Source: Scatomorpha sp036653715 (GTDB lineage: Bacteria > Bacillota > Clostridia > Oscillospirales > Oscillospiraceae). From it: DNA of 37,224 nucleotides. Position numbers and translations under genes: made by a program. Under the pieces are notes generated by a model. It was not told where the DNA came from. It saw nothing but the letters and a program-made list of their open reading frames with translations, and did not search any database. The stretch's first letter is position 1; every line of letters begins with the position of its first letter. This document shows positions 7,269 to 15,268 of the stretch, one piece after another. The stretch covers positions 1 to 37,224 of the forward strand of contig JAVVTL010000004.1 of NCBI GenBank assembly GCA_036653715.1, written 5' to 3'.

Positions 7269-8672
7269 ATGAAGCTATATAATTCCGCGACACACATGAA
7301 GGAGGACTTTGTCCCAAACGACCCGAACCTTGTCAAAATGTACACCTGCGGCCCGACGGTCTACCACTTTGCCCACATCGGCAATCTGCGCTCATATGTC
7401 ATGGAGGATGTGCTGGAAAAATACCTGCGCTACACGGGCTATAACGTCAAGCGCGTCATGAACATCACAGACGTCGGCCATCTCTCCTCCGATGCGGATT
7501 CAGGCGAGGACAAAATGCTCAAGGGCGCAAGGCGCGAGCATAAATCCGTGATGGAGATAGCAAAATTCTACACCGACGCATTTTTCGCCGACTGCGCCGA
7601 GCTGAACATCAAGACGCCGGACGTCGTGGAGCCCGCCACCAACTGCATCGACGAATACATCAAAATAATTTCTAAGCTCATGGACACGGGCTACGCCTAT
7701 TTTGCCGGCGGCAACGTCTACTTCGATACCTCCAAGCTCGAGAAATATTACGTCTTCAACGACTTCGACGCGGACGATTTGGATATCGGCGTGCGCGAGG
7801 GCGTGGAGGAGGACGAGAACAAGCGCAACAAAAACGACTTTGTCCTTTGGTTCACCAAGTCCAAGTTCGAAGACCAGGCGCTCAAATGGGACTCCCCCTG
7901 GGGCGAGGGCTACCCCGGCTGGCATATCGAGTGCTCCGGCATATCCATGAAGCATCTGGGCGAGGACCTTGATATCCACTGCGGCGGCATAGACAATGCT
8001 TTCCCCCACCACACCAACGAAATCGCCCAATCCGAGGCGTATCTTGGGCATAAATGGTGCAATTATTGGGTGCATGTCCTCCACCTGAATACTAATTCAG
8101 GAAAAATGAGCAAATCCTCGGGCGAGTTTTTGACTCTTACGCGTCTGCGCGAAAAGGGCTATGACCCGCTGATTTATCGCTTTTTCTGCCTGCAAAGCCA
8201 CTACCGCAAGGGGCTTGTGTTCTCCTATGAAAACTTGGATAACGCCAAGGTCGCCTACGACAAGCTCACGGCACGCGTGGCGCTCCTTAACGCCGACGGG
8301 GCTGTGGACGCGGCGGCGCTTGCGGCACTGCGCGCGGGCTTCACGGACGCCATGGACAACGACCTCGGCACCTCGCTCGCCATCACCGCGCTCTACGACT
8401 CCCTTAAATACGACACGAACGACGCGACAAAGCTTGCGGCGATAGCGGAATTTGACACTGTGCTCGGTCTTGGCCTGACAGAGGCGGCAAAGCGCCTCAA
8501 AAAAGATGACGCAGGCGAGGAAGACCCGCGCATCGACGCACTCCTGACAGCCCGCGCCGAGGCGAAAAAGGCGAAAAACTTCGCCGAGGCCGACCGCATC
8601 CGCGACGAATTAAACGCCGAAGGCATAACCATAATCGACACCCCCGCCGGCGCAAAATGGAAGCGCCGCTAA
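7269..8672 (+). CDS. cysS: Cysteine--tRNA ligase
   Basis: 467 residues, normal for the family. It charges tRNA-Cys with cysteine in the cytoplasm. Visible motifs are TCGPTVYHFAHIGN (zinc-binding Cys and HIGH-type site), IECSGISMKHLGEDLDIHCGG (further zinc ligands), HHTNEIAQSEA and the KMSKS loop GKMSKSSG, then the helical DALR-type anticodon region. The start is ATG after ACAGGAGGT. It is cotranscribed with cysE under the Cys T-box, so supply and use of cysteine respond to the same tRNA. Confidence 0.97.
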   Translation: MKLYNSATHMKEDFVPNDPNLVKMYTCGPTVYHFAHIGNLRSYVMEDVLEKYLRYTGYNVKRVMNITDVGHLSSDADSGEDKMLKGARREHKSVMEIAKFYTDAFFADCAELNIKTPDVVEPATNCIDEYIKIISKLMDTGYAYFAGGNVYFDTSKLEKYYVFNDFDADDLDIGVREGVEEDENKRNKNDFVLWFTKSKFEDQALKWDSPWGEGYPGWHIECSGISMKHLGEDLDIHCGGIDNAFPHHTNEIAQSEAYLGHKWCNYWVHVLHLNTNSGKMSKSSGEFLTLTRLREKGYDPLIYRFFCLQSHYRKGLVFSYENLDNAKVAYDKLTARVALLNADGAVDAAALAALRAGFTDAMDNDLGTSLAITALYDSLKYDTNDATKLAAIAEFDTVLGLGLTEAAKRLKKDDAGEEDPRIDALLTARAEAKKAKNFAEADRIRDELNAEGITIIDTPAGAKWKRR

Positions 8673-8728
8673 TCCCCCCAAACCTCCCCCGCCCAAAGGC
8701 AGACTAAATTCCCGATTCCGCAAAAAAC

Positions 8729-8766
8729 AAAAGCACTGTCATTTTAAAATGACAGTGCTTTTTTGG
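8729..8766. terminator. Bidirectional terminator between cysS and ireB
   Basis: A perfect 17-bp inverted repeat with no spare loop bases (AAAAGCACTGTCATTTT and its complement, 8729-8762), with A-run and T-run on the two sides. It can stop both the plus-strand cysS and the minus-strand ireB transcripts. Confidence 0.9.
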
Positions 8767-8785
8767 TGGTTGGTTTTGCTTGGGA

Positions 8786-9028
8786 TTATTTGCCGAGATA
8801 GCTGACGAGGAGTTCTTGGAGAAGCTCGTCGCGGTCGAGGCGGCAGATGAGGCTGCGCGCGCTGTTGTAGTTTGTGATGTAGGTCGGGTCCTCGGAGATG
8901 ATGTAGCCGACAAGCTGGTTGATGGGGTTATAGCCCTTGAGCTTGAGCGAGTCGTACACGGAAGACAGAATCTCCCGAGTCTCTGTTTTGTTGTCAATCG
9001 CGGTAAACCTTTTTGTTTCGTCCTCCAT
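8786..9028 (-). CDS. ireB: IreB-family regulatory phosphoprotein (UPF0297)
   Basis: 80 residues from ATG at 9028, after GGAGGGT; an upstream in-frame ATG at 9067 adds 13 unrelated residues. The family core is clear: ETREILSSVYDSLKLKGY, NPINQLVGYIISEDPTYI and NYNSARSLICRLDRDELL. In Enterococcus the homologue is a substrate of the PASTA kinase IreK and modulates cephalosporin resistance. It usually sits with ruvX and alaS; here it follows pheT with its own promoter and none of those partners. Confidence 0.95.
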   Translation of the reverse strand: MEDETKRFTAIDNKTETREILSSVYDSLKLKGYNPINQLVGYIISEDPTYITNYNSARSLICRLDRDELLQELLVSYLGK

Positions 9029-9061
9029 GTGACACCCTCCGTTCTTTGAATTTGAAGTTTT

Positions 9062-9080
9062 AAGCAAGGTGTTATTGCTT
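9062..9080 (-). other. Small hairpin in the ireB leader
   Basis: AAGCAA and TTGCTT form a 6-bp stem with a 7-base loop in the 5' untranslated region of ireB, just after its -10. No regulatory role can be assigned. Confidence 0.3.
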
Positions 9081-9087
9081 GATTTCT

Positions 9088-9115
9088 ATTATACCAAAAA
9101 AAGCGCGAGAGTAAA
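9088..9115 (-). promoter_or_regulatory. Promoter of ireB
   Basis: On the minus strand TTTACT (9115-9110), a 16-bp spacer ending in TGG, and a perfect TATAAT (9093-9088): an extended -10 promoter that makes ireB independent of pheST. Confidence 0.6.
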
Positions 9116-9155
9116 GGAGTATAATATTACCATTAGATTACAATACTGTCATATT

Positions 9156-11543
9156 CTATCGAATGACGGCACCAAACGTATCCCGCAGGGCGGCGAGGAT
9201 GGACTGAAGCGACTCGTCGGCGTGGTCGTCGGTGAGAGTCTGGTCCTCCGCGCGGAGGGTAAGGGTGAAGGCGACGGATTTTTTCCCGGCGGGAATCGGC
9301 GCGCCGGTGTACACGTCGAAAACGGTGACGTCCTTGAGGTATTGCCCGCCGGCGGCGGTTATGCAGTCCTTCAGCTCGCCAACCGTCAGCGTCTCGCCGC
9401 AGACGACGGCGATGTCGCGCGTGACGGCGGGGAAGCGCGGCAGGGGAGTGTATTCGATGACCGTCTCCCGCGCGGCAAAGAGCGCGTCGAAGGACAGCTC
9501 GGCGGCAAAGACCTCGTCCGCAATGCCGTAGCTCACGGCGACGGCGGGGTGGAGCTGGCCGAATACGCCGATAAGCGTTTTCCCGGCATAGACCTTCGCG
9601 CAGCGTCCGGGGTGATAGGAGGGGTTTTCGCGGTCCGCGACAAAGCTTGCGCCCGCAATTTTCAGGTCGGCAAGAATGGCCTCGACGGCGCCCTTGAGCT
9701 TATAGAAGCTCATGCCGTCGCCGTAAGCGCCGAGCACGACAACGCGCGGCTCGTCCGCCAGACCGTCGGCACGGCGGAAATAGGTCTTGGCAATCTCGTA
9801 GAGGCGCGCGGAGCGGTTGCGGAAGTTATAGTTTCTCGCTAAAATTTCCAGCATGGAGGGCAGGGCGGTGGTGCGCATGATGGAGGTGTCCTCGCCGAGC
9901 GGGTTGAGGATACGCAGTGACTCACGGCGCGGGTCGTCCTTTTCCCAACGGATTCTGTCGTAGTAGGAGGGGCTTATGAAGGAATAGGTGATAATCTCGT
10001 CGTAGCCCACGCTGCGGCATACGGCACCGACGGAGCGCTGGGTCATCTCCTCCGTGGAGAGGCCGCCGCGCGTCGTGTCGCCGCGCAGGAGGGTCGTGGG
10101 GAGGTTGTTGTAGCCGTGTATACGCGCGACCTCCTCGGCGAGGTCGGAGTAGTGCTCCACATCGCCGCGCCAGGAGGGGACGGTTACAGTATCGCCGTCT
10201 ACGACGAAATCCAAACGGCGAAGTATATCGGTCATCGCCTCGGCTGAAATATCGGTGCCGAGCAGCTCGTTTATCTTGTCTGCGCGCAGCTTGAGGCTTG
10301 TGGGGGTGTAGGAGTGGTTTTCGACGTCGATTATGCCGTCCACAACCTCTCCGGCGCCAAGCAGCTCGACGAGCTCGCAGGCGCGCTGAACGGCGGGCAG
10401 GGTGTTCATGGGGTCAAGGCCCTTCTCAAACTTGGCGGAGGCCTCGGTGCGCATGCCGAGCGCCAGTGCGCCGCGGCGGATGCAGGTGCCGTTGAAGGTG
10501 GCGGACTCAAAGACGACGGCGGAGGTATCGGAGACTATTTCGCTGTTTTCGCCGCCCATGATGCCGGCAAGTCCGACAGCGCGGTTTTCGTCGGCGATGA
10601 CCAGCATGTCGCGGGTGAGCTTGCGGGTGCCGCCGTCAAGGGTCGTGAGCGCCTCGCCCTCGGCGGCGCGGCGGACGACGATTTTGCCGTTTGTCACATA
10701 GCGGTAGTCGAAGGCGTGCATCGGCTGGCCGTATTCGAGCATGACATAGTTGGTTATATCGACAATGTTGTTGATGGGGCGCACGCCGGAGGCGCGGAGG
10801 CGCTCGCGCAGCCACTTGGGAGAGGGCGCGATTTTGACGTTTTTGACCATGCGCGCGGTATAGCGCGGGCAGAGGTCGTCGGCGGTGACGGTGACGCTGA
10901 GCATGTCGGAGAGCTTTGCGTCCGCGCAGCCCCTGACAATGGGCGTATGCAGCCTGAGCGGCTTGTTGAAGGTGACGGCGGCCTCGCGGGCAAGGCCGAT
11001 GACGGAGAGGCAGTCGGGGCGGTTGGGGGTTATCTCAAACTCCGCAACATGGTCGTCAAGTCCCGTGACACTGCGGATGTCGTCGCCGGGGAGGCAATCC
11101 TCCTCTATGACGAAAAGGCCGTCCTCAAAGGCATAGGGGAAGTCGCGCAGCTCCAGCCCAAGCTCCTTGAGCGAGCACATCATGCCCTCGGACAAAACGC
11201 CGCGGAAAACAGTGGTGTTAATCTCCTTGCCGCCGGGGAGAAGGGAATTGTCCAGCGCCACGGGGACGAGGTCGCCCTCCTTTTGGTTCTGTGCGCCGGT
11301 GACTATTTGCAGGAGCCGCGCCCCGCCCACGTCGGTTTGGCAGACCCACATGTGGTCGGAATCCGGGTGGCGCTCCATTTTGATTATTTTGCCGACGACG
11401 ACATTTTTGATGTCCTCGCCCATGCACTCGGTGCCCTCGACCATGGAGCCGGAGAGCGTCATCGCCTCGGCGAAGGCTCTGTCCCCGCACTCGGCGAGGG
11501 GCAGGTCGACGAATTCGCCGAGCCATTTTCGTGAAAGCTTCAT
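9156..11543 (-). CDS. pheT: Phenylalanine--tRNA ligase beta subunit
   Basis: 795 residues, the usual length. With PheS it forms the alpha2-beta2 enzyme that charges tRNA-Phe. Domains in order: N-terminal MKLSRKWLGEFVDL start, EMAP/OB tRNA-binding domain (about 40-150), B3/4 editing region (about 205-390), B5 domain (about 405-475), the catalytic-like core (FISPSYYDRIRW, LRILNPLGEDTSIMRTTALPSML), and a C-terminal anticodon-binding FDX domain (YTPLPRFPAVTRDIAVV onward, ending AALRDTFGAVIR). The ATG follows AAAGGGGAGAG, 18 bp after pheS. It is transcribed with pheS under the Phe T-box. Confidence 0.97.
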   Translation of the reverse strand: MKLSRKWLGEFVDLPLAECGDRAFAEAMTLSGSMVEGTECMGEDIKNVVVGKIIKMERHPDSDHMWVCQTDVGGARLLQIVTGAQNQKEGDLVPVALDNSLLPGGKEINTTVFRGVLSEGMMCSLKELGLELRDFPYAFEDGLFVIEEDCLPGDDIRSVTGLDDHVAEFEITPNRPDCLSVIGLAREAAVTFNKPLRLHTPIVRGCADAKLSDMLSVTVTADDLCPRYTARMVKNVKIAPSPKWLRERLRASGVRPINNIVDITNYVMLEYGQPMHAFDYRYVTNGKIVVRRAAEGEALTTLDGGTRKLTRDMLVIADENRAVGLAGIMGGENSEIVSDTSAVVFESATFNGTCIRRGALALGMRTEASAKFEKGLDPMNTLPAVQRACELVELLGAGEVVDGIIDVENHSYTPTSLKLRADKINELLGTDISAEAMTDILRRLDFVVDGDTVTVPSWRGDVEHYSDLAEEVARIHGYNNLPTTLLRGDTTRGGLSTEEMTQRSVGAVCRSVGYDEIITYSFISPSYYDRIRWEKDDPRRESLRILNPLGEDTSIMRTTALPSMLEILARNYNFRNRSARLYEIAKTYFRRADGLADEPRVVVLGAYGDGMSFYKLKGAVEAILADLKIAGASFVADRENPSYHPGRCAKVYAGKTLIGVFGQLHPAVAVSYGIADEVFAAELSFDALFAARETVIEYTPLPRFPAVTRDIAVVCGETLTVGELKDCITAAGGQYLKDVTVFDVYTGAPIPAGKKSVAFTLTLRAEDQTLTDDHADESLQSILAALRDTFGAVIR

Positions 11544-11561
11544 ATTATTCTCTCCCCTTTA

Positions 11562-12587
11562 TCAGAATTGTTCAAGGAATCGGACGTCGTTCTCGAAGAT
11601 GAGCCGCAGGTCGGCTATCTTGAAGCGGCGCAGCGCCGTGCGCTCAAGTCCCATGCCGAAGGCCCAGCCGGAATAGACCTCGGTGTCTATGCCGCAGCCC
11701 TCAAGCACCTTGGGGTGAACCATGCCGGCGCCAAGCAGCTCAATCCAGCCCTCGCCCTTGCAGGTGGGGCAGCCGACGCCGCCGCAGCGATGGCACTGGA
11801 CGTCCATCTCGCAGGAGGGCTCGGTGAAGGGGAAGTGGTGCGGGCGGAAGCGGGTCTTCGTGCCCTTGCCGTAGAGCGCATCCACCATCGCGTTCAGCGT
11901 GCCCTTGAGGCTCGCCATGGTGACGCCCTTGTCAACGACAAGACCCTCGACCTGATGAAACATGGGGCTGTGGGTGGCGTCCACCTCGTCCTTGCGGTAG
12001 ACGCGGCCGGGGACGATAACGCGGATGGGCAGCGGCCTTGTCTCCATGGCGCGAACCTGCATGGGGCTTGTTTGGCTGCGGAGCATCACGCGGCTGTCCT
12101 TATCGAAATAAAAGGTGTCCGACCAGTCGCGGGAGGGATGACCCTCGGGCGCATTCAGCTTGTCGAAGTTGTACTCCGCAAGCTCGACCTCGGGGCCGTC
12201 GAGGCATTCGAAGCCCATGCCGACGAAGATGTCCTTAATTTCGTCGAGTGCGATGTTCATGGGGTGGCGATGACCGAGCGTCATTTCCTCGCCGGGCATG
12301 GTGACGTCAAGCGTCTCGGCGGCAAGACGCTGCTCGAGCTGCTTTTCGCCTATGGCCTTTTTGCCGGCCTCAAGCTCTGACTCAAGCTCCTCGCGAACCT
12401 GATTTGCGAGCTGGCCGATTATCGGCCGCTCCTCGGCGCTGAGCTTGCCCATCTGCTTGAGTATGGCGGTAAGCTCGCCCTTTTTGCCGAGATATTTGAC
12501 GCGCAGCTCCTCAAGCGCCTCCGCGCTGTCGGCCTGCGAGACGGCGGCGGCGGAGGCCGCGCGCAGCTCCTGTAAAAGCTCCTTCAT
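11562..12587 (-). CDS. pheS: Phenylalanine--tRNA ligase alpha subunit
   Basis: 341 residues from ATG at 12587 (MKELLQELRAAS); the open frame extends upstream but only through the T-box leader. An N-terminal coiled coil for tRNA-Phe binding (about 1-85) is followed by the class II synthetase core: RTQ-like motif region LRSQTSPMQVRAM, motif 2 HSPMFHQVEGLVVD, a cysteine-rich CHRCGGVGCPTCKGEGW insertion, and motif 3 GMGLERTALRRF. It activates phenylalanine with ATP. It is the first gene of the pheST operon. Confidence 0.97.
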   Translation of the reverse strand: MKELLQELRAASAAAVSQADSAEALEELRVKYLGKKGELTAILKQMGKLSAEERPIIGQLANQVREELESELEAGKKAIGEKQLEQRLAAETLDVTMPGEEMTLGHRHPMNIALDEIKDIFVGMGFECLDGPEVELAEYNFDKLNAPEGHPSRDWSDTFYFDKDSRVMLRSQTSPMQVRAMETRPLPIRVIVPGRVYRKDEVDATHSPMFHQVEGLVVDKGVTMASLKGTLNAMVDALYGKGTKTRFRPHHFPFTEPSCEMDVQCHRCGGVGCPTCKGEGWIELLGAGMVHPKVLEGCGIDTEVYSGWAFGMGLERTALRRFKIADLRLIFENDVRFLEQF

Positions 12588-12643
12588 GTGATTTGCTCCT
12601 CCCTTGGCGGAAAAAGCTCCGCCGCATAAAATGTTTAACAGAC

Positions 12644-12682
12644 AAAAAAATAAAGCCCTCGTCCAAAAACAGGACGAAAGGC
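12644..12682 (-). terminator. T-box terminator of pheST leader
   Basis: On the minus strand AGCCTTTCGTCCT pairs with GGACGAGGGCT across a short U-rich loop and is followed by TTATTTTTTT. Confidence 0.85.
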
Positions 12683-12885
12683 TATCCTTCCGCGGTACCA
12701 CCCGTGTTCCGCGCATAGGCGCGGCGCTCACGCGCTTTAACGGGCGCAGCCGCCGGGGATTGGCCGGAGCTCACGGGCGAACCAAGCGCTGTCTCTCGCC
12801 GAAGGCTCTCAGCCGGCGGCCTTCGTTCTCTGAAGCGGAGACGGACGCTATTTTCCCGATCACAGCAATAATTGTAATCAACTGA
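12644..12885 (-). promoter_or_regulatory. T-box leader, phenylalanine-specific
   Basis: On the minus strand the conserved GGGTGGTACCGCG lies at 12703-12691. Upstream is a stem I region with GGCTGAGAGCC and GCTTGGTTCGCC, where TTC (12781-12779) is the likely Phe specifier. A terminator follows the T-box sequence. Uncharged tRNA-Phe would release termination and raise pheST expression. Confidence 0.9.
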
Positions 12886-12891
12886 AATATA

Positions 12892-12920
12892 CTTATAGCA
12901 CACCGGCGGCGGCTTGTCAA
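12892..12920 (-). promoter_or_regulatory. SigmaA promoter of pheST
   Basis: Minus strand TTGACA (12920-12915), 17-bp spacer, TATAAG (12897-12892). It lies back to back with the plus-strand promoter at 12926, with only five bases between the two -35 boxes. Confidence 0.75.
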
Positions 12921-12925
12921 ACGAA

Positions 12926-12954
12926 TTGACTAATTTGGCGCGTAAATGTATAAT
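12926..12954 (+). promoter_or_regulatory. SigmaA promoter of the lipoprotein-alr operon
   Basis: TTGACT (12926-12931), 17-bp spacer, perfect TATAAT (12949-12954). The expected start is near 12961, with the first gene at 13001. Confidence 0.8.
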
Positions 12955-13000
12955 GTACGCCATGGCACCGCGGTGAAATGTGTATACGGGGGAACAGACC

Positions 13001-13558
13001 ATGCGGCGTGCCTATTCTGCCATACTTATGATAACGCTCATCCTGCTCGCCGCCTGCGGACGCGATGAGGGCAAGGAGCGGTTTGAGAGCTTCAGGGCGG
13101 AGCTTTTGCGTGCCGACGAGGTGTCGGTCACGGCGGAGGTAAACGCGGACTACGGCGAGAGCGCGAGGGACTACACCCTTAAAGCCGTCTCAAACGCGGA
13201 GGGCTGCACCGTCGAGGTGCTCGCACCGGAGCTTATCGCCGGGATTAAGGCGAGCGTCAAGCCGAAAAGCTCGCAGCTTCTCTACGACGGCGTCGTCCTC
13301 GACACAGGCGACCTGACAGGCGACGGCCTGACCCCGCTCTCTGCGCTGCCTCGGCTTATCGGCGCTCTGCAAAGCGGGCATGTTGACAGAATTCGGCGGG
13401 AGGGCGATGCCCTCGCCCTGCGCCTGACGCCCGACGACACGCTCGAGATAAGCGTCCGCTTCGGCGCTGATGGCACCCCCATAAGCGCCGAGCTTGCGGA
13501 CAGCGCCTCGGGCAGAGTCCTTGTGACCTGCGCGATAAGCCAATTTCTCATGCAATAG
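13001..13558 (+). CDS. Lipoprotein of unknown function
   Basis: 185 residues from ATG at 13001 (MRRAYSAILM), following GGGGGA; an in-frame ATG seven codons upstream has no better ribosome site. The signal peptide ends with lipobox LAAC. The mature part has a beta-rich look (alternating SVTAEVNADY, DYTLKAVSN, CTVEVLAPE, ALALRLTPDD, LEISVRFGADG), vaguely like LolA/LppX-type lipid-binding folds, but I cannot assign a family. It is 12 bp upstream of alr and shares its strong promoter, so a cell-envelope role is a reasonable guess. Confidence 0.8.
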   Translation: MRRAYSAILMITLILLAACGRDEGKERFESFRAELLRADEVSVTAEVNADYGESARDYTLKAVSNAEGCTVEVLAPELIAGIKASVKPKSSQLLYDGVVLDTGDLTGDGLTPLSALPRLIGALQSGHVDRIRREGDALALRLTPDDTLEISVRFGADGTPISAELADSASGRVLVTCAISQFLMQ

Positions 13559-13570
13559 AGGATATAAAAA

Positions 13571-14689
13571 ATGCCAAATCAGGATAATCGCACATGGGCC
13601 GAGATAGACCTCTCGGCGCTTGAGCACAACTACGGAGAAATCAGAAAAAAACTGCCCAAGGATACGTTCTTTGCCGGGCTGTGCAAGGCAAACGCCTACG
13701 GTCACGGCGCGGTCACCGTGGCGCGGCGGCTGGAGGAAATCGGCGCGGACTATATCGCCGTCTCCTGCCCGCAGGAGGCAAGCGAGCTTCGCGAGGCGGG
13801 GATATGCCTGCCGATACTCATTCTCGCGCCGTCTCCCGCCTCTGTCGCGCCGGAGCTTGCGCGCATAGGGGCGGAGCAGGCCGTGGGCGACATCGCCTGC
13901 GCAAGGGCAATGAACGCCGCCCTTGAAGAGGCAAATCTCACCCTGCGCGTCCATGTAAAGCTCGAAACGGGCATGGGGCGCACGGGCTTTAATGTCTCCG
14001 GAGAGGGGACGCTCGCGGATATAACAGCGCTTATGGAGCTGCCGCGGCTTCGCGTCGTCGGCGTCTTCACGCACTTTGCCGTCGCCGACGAATACGGCGA
14101 CCCCTTTACGCAGCTTCAGCTCGCCCGCTTCACGGAGGCGGCGGACAAGCTCGAAGAAATCACGGGCAGGAGCCTCGGCATCCGCCATTGCGCCAACAGC
14201 GGAGCCGTGGTAAACTATCCGGAGACGTACTTCGACATGGCGCGTCCCGGCCTGCTTCTCTACGGCCTGTATCCCGAGGAGGGACGGGCAGGGCTTGACC
14301 TTCGCCCCGTGATGACCCTCAAGACCCGCGTGTGTGAAATAACCGAGCACGCGGCGGGCGACACCGTGAGCTACGGCAGGATATTCACCTGCGAGCACGA
14401 CATGCGCCTTGCCGTCATACCCATCGGCTATGCCGACGGCCTGCACAGGGTCCTCTCCGGCAAAATGGACGTCCTCATTAACGGTCGCCGCGCGAGACAG
14501 GTCGGGCGCATCTGCATGGACATGTGCATGGTGGATGTGAGCGATATGCCCGAGGTGCGCGTTGGGGATGTCGTCACAGTCTTCGGCGTCGGCCTCGGTG
14601 TGGACGAGCAGGCAAAAAAAGCCGGAACAATATCTTATGAGCTGCTTTGCGCCGTTTCGCCCCGTGTACCGAGGGTCTATTTGAATTAA
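13571..14689 (+). CDS. alr: Alanine racemase
   Basis: 372 residues. A pyridoxal-phosphate enzyme that interconverts L- and D-alanine for peptidoglycan. The PLP lysine lies in CKANAYGHGA near residue 40, and the second catalytic residue is the tyrosine of SYGRIF in the C-terminal beta domain. Other family signatures are WAEIDLSALEHNY at the N-terminus, KLETGMGRTGF, HCANSGA, MARPGLLLYGLYP and RICMDMCMVDV. The start is ATG after GAGGATATAAAA. It is followed, as in many Firmicutes, by a MazF-type gene. Confidence 0.97.
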   Translation: MPNQDNRTWAEIDLSALEHNYGEIRKKLPKDTFFAGLCKANAYGHGAVTVARRLEEIGADYIAVSCPQEASELREAGICLPILILAPSPASVAPELARIGAEQAVGDIACARAMNAALEEANLTLRVHVKLETGMGRTGFNVSGEGTLADITALMELPRLRVVGVFTHFAVADEYGDPFTQLQLARFTEAADKLEEITGRSLGIRHCANSGAVVNYPETYFDMARPGLLLYGLYPEEGRAGLDLRPVMTLKTRVCEITEHAAGDTVSYGRIFTCEHDMRLAVIPIGYADGLHRVLSGKMDVLINGRRARQVGRICMDMCMVDVSDMPEVRVGDVVTVFGVGLGVDEQAKKAGTISYELLCAVSPRVPRVYLN

Positions 14690-14846
14690 TGTATAAAAAA
14701 AACCTCTTTGTGTGAAAATAGTGGTAGCGACGGCGTCTCGCCGCTCGGTGGATGACCGCCGCAGCCCTACATACAATGTGAATGGGCAACTTGAATTCGC
14801 GCGCCGCTTCAGTGCGGGCACGGATTCCACGGAGAGTGAAGCTCAC

Positions 14847-15200
14847 ATGACAAACCCTGTTAAACGAGGAGACATCTACTACGCCGACCTTAGCCCGGTG
14901 GTGGGCAGCGAGCAAGGCGGCATGCGCCCGGTGCTGATAGTTCAGAACGACACCGGCAACAAGCACAGTCCGACGGTGATAGCGGCGGCAATAACCTCAC
15001 AAATCGGCAAGGCCCGACTTCCGACCCATATCGAGCTGACAGCCCGCAACTACGGGCTTTCCCGCGACAGCGTGATATTGCTGGAGCAGGTTAGGACACT
15101 GGATAAATCCCGCCTGAAGGAGCGAATGGGCCAGCTCGACGGGCTGACGATGCATAAGGTGGACGACGCCATGCGCGTAAGCTTCGGACTCGGGCAATAA
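14847..15200 (+). CDS. mazF: MazF/PemK-type endoribonuclease toxin
   Basis: 117 residues from ATG at 14847 (MTNPVKRGDIYYADL); upstream in-frame codons do not look like MazF. The family cleaves mRNA at short sites, ACA-centred in Bacillus. Hallmarks are RGDIYYADLSPVVGSEQGG, RPVLIVQNDTGN, SPTVIAAAITS, LPTHIEL, DSVILLEQVRTLDK and RL. Length and sequence fit the EndoA/NdoA group that follows alr in Firmicutes. In Bacillus the antitoxin EndoAI lies between alr and the toxin; here only 157 bp separate them and no such gene is visible. Confidence 0.93.
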   Translation: MTNPVKRGDIYYADLSPVVGSEQGGMRPVLIVQNDTGNKHSPTVIAAAITSQIGKARLPTHIELTARNYGLSRDSVILLEQVRTLDKSRLKERMGQLDGLTMHKVDDAMRVSFGLGQ

Positions 15201-15216
15201 CAAATACGAATGATGG

Positions 15217-15244
15217 TGTCCCGGGTCGGCCCGGGCCCGGGACA
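15217..15244 (+). other. Strong GC hairpin between mazF and the exported-protein gene
   Basis: TGTCCCGGG and CCCGGGACA form a perfect 9-bp stem with a 10-base GC-rich loop. No U-tract follows, and the next gene's GGAGG begins 12 bases later, so it may stabilise or stall the transcript rather than terminate it. Confidence 0.5.
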
Positions 15245-15268
15245 CATATCCGCATGGAGGTACATATC

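Noticed and set aside
13190..14830. 546-codon open frame on the minus strand
   Set aside because: Shadow of alr, whose PLP lysine and tyrosine motifs are clear on the plus strand.
14712..14846. N-terminal extension of MazF or fused antitoxin
   Set aside because: The 45 residues upstream are basic, unlike any MazE/EndoAI pattern, and MTNPVKRGDIYYADL is the normal MazF start.
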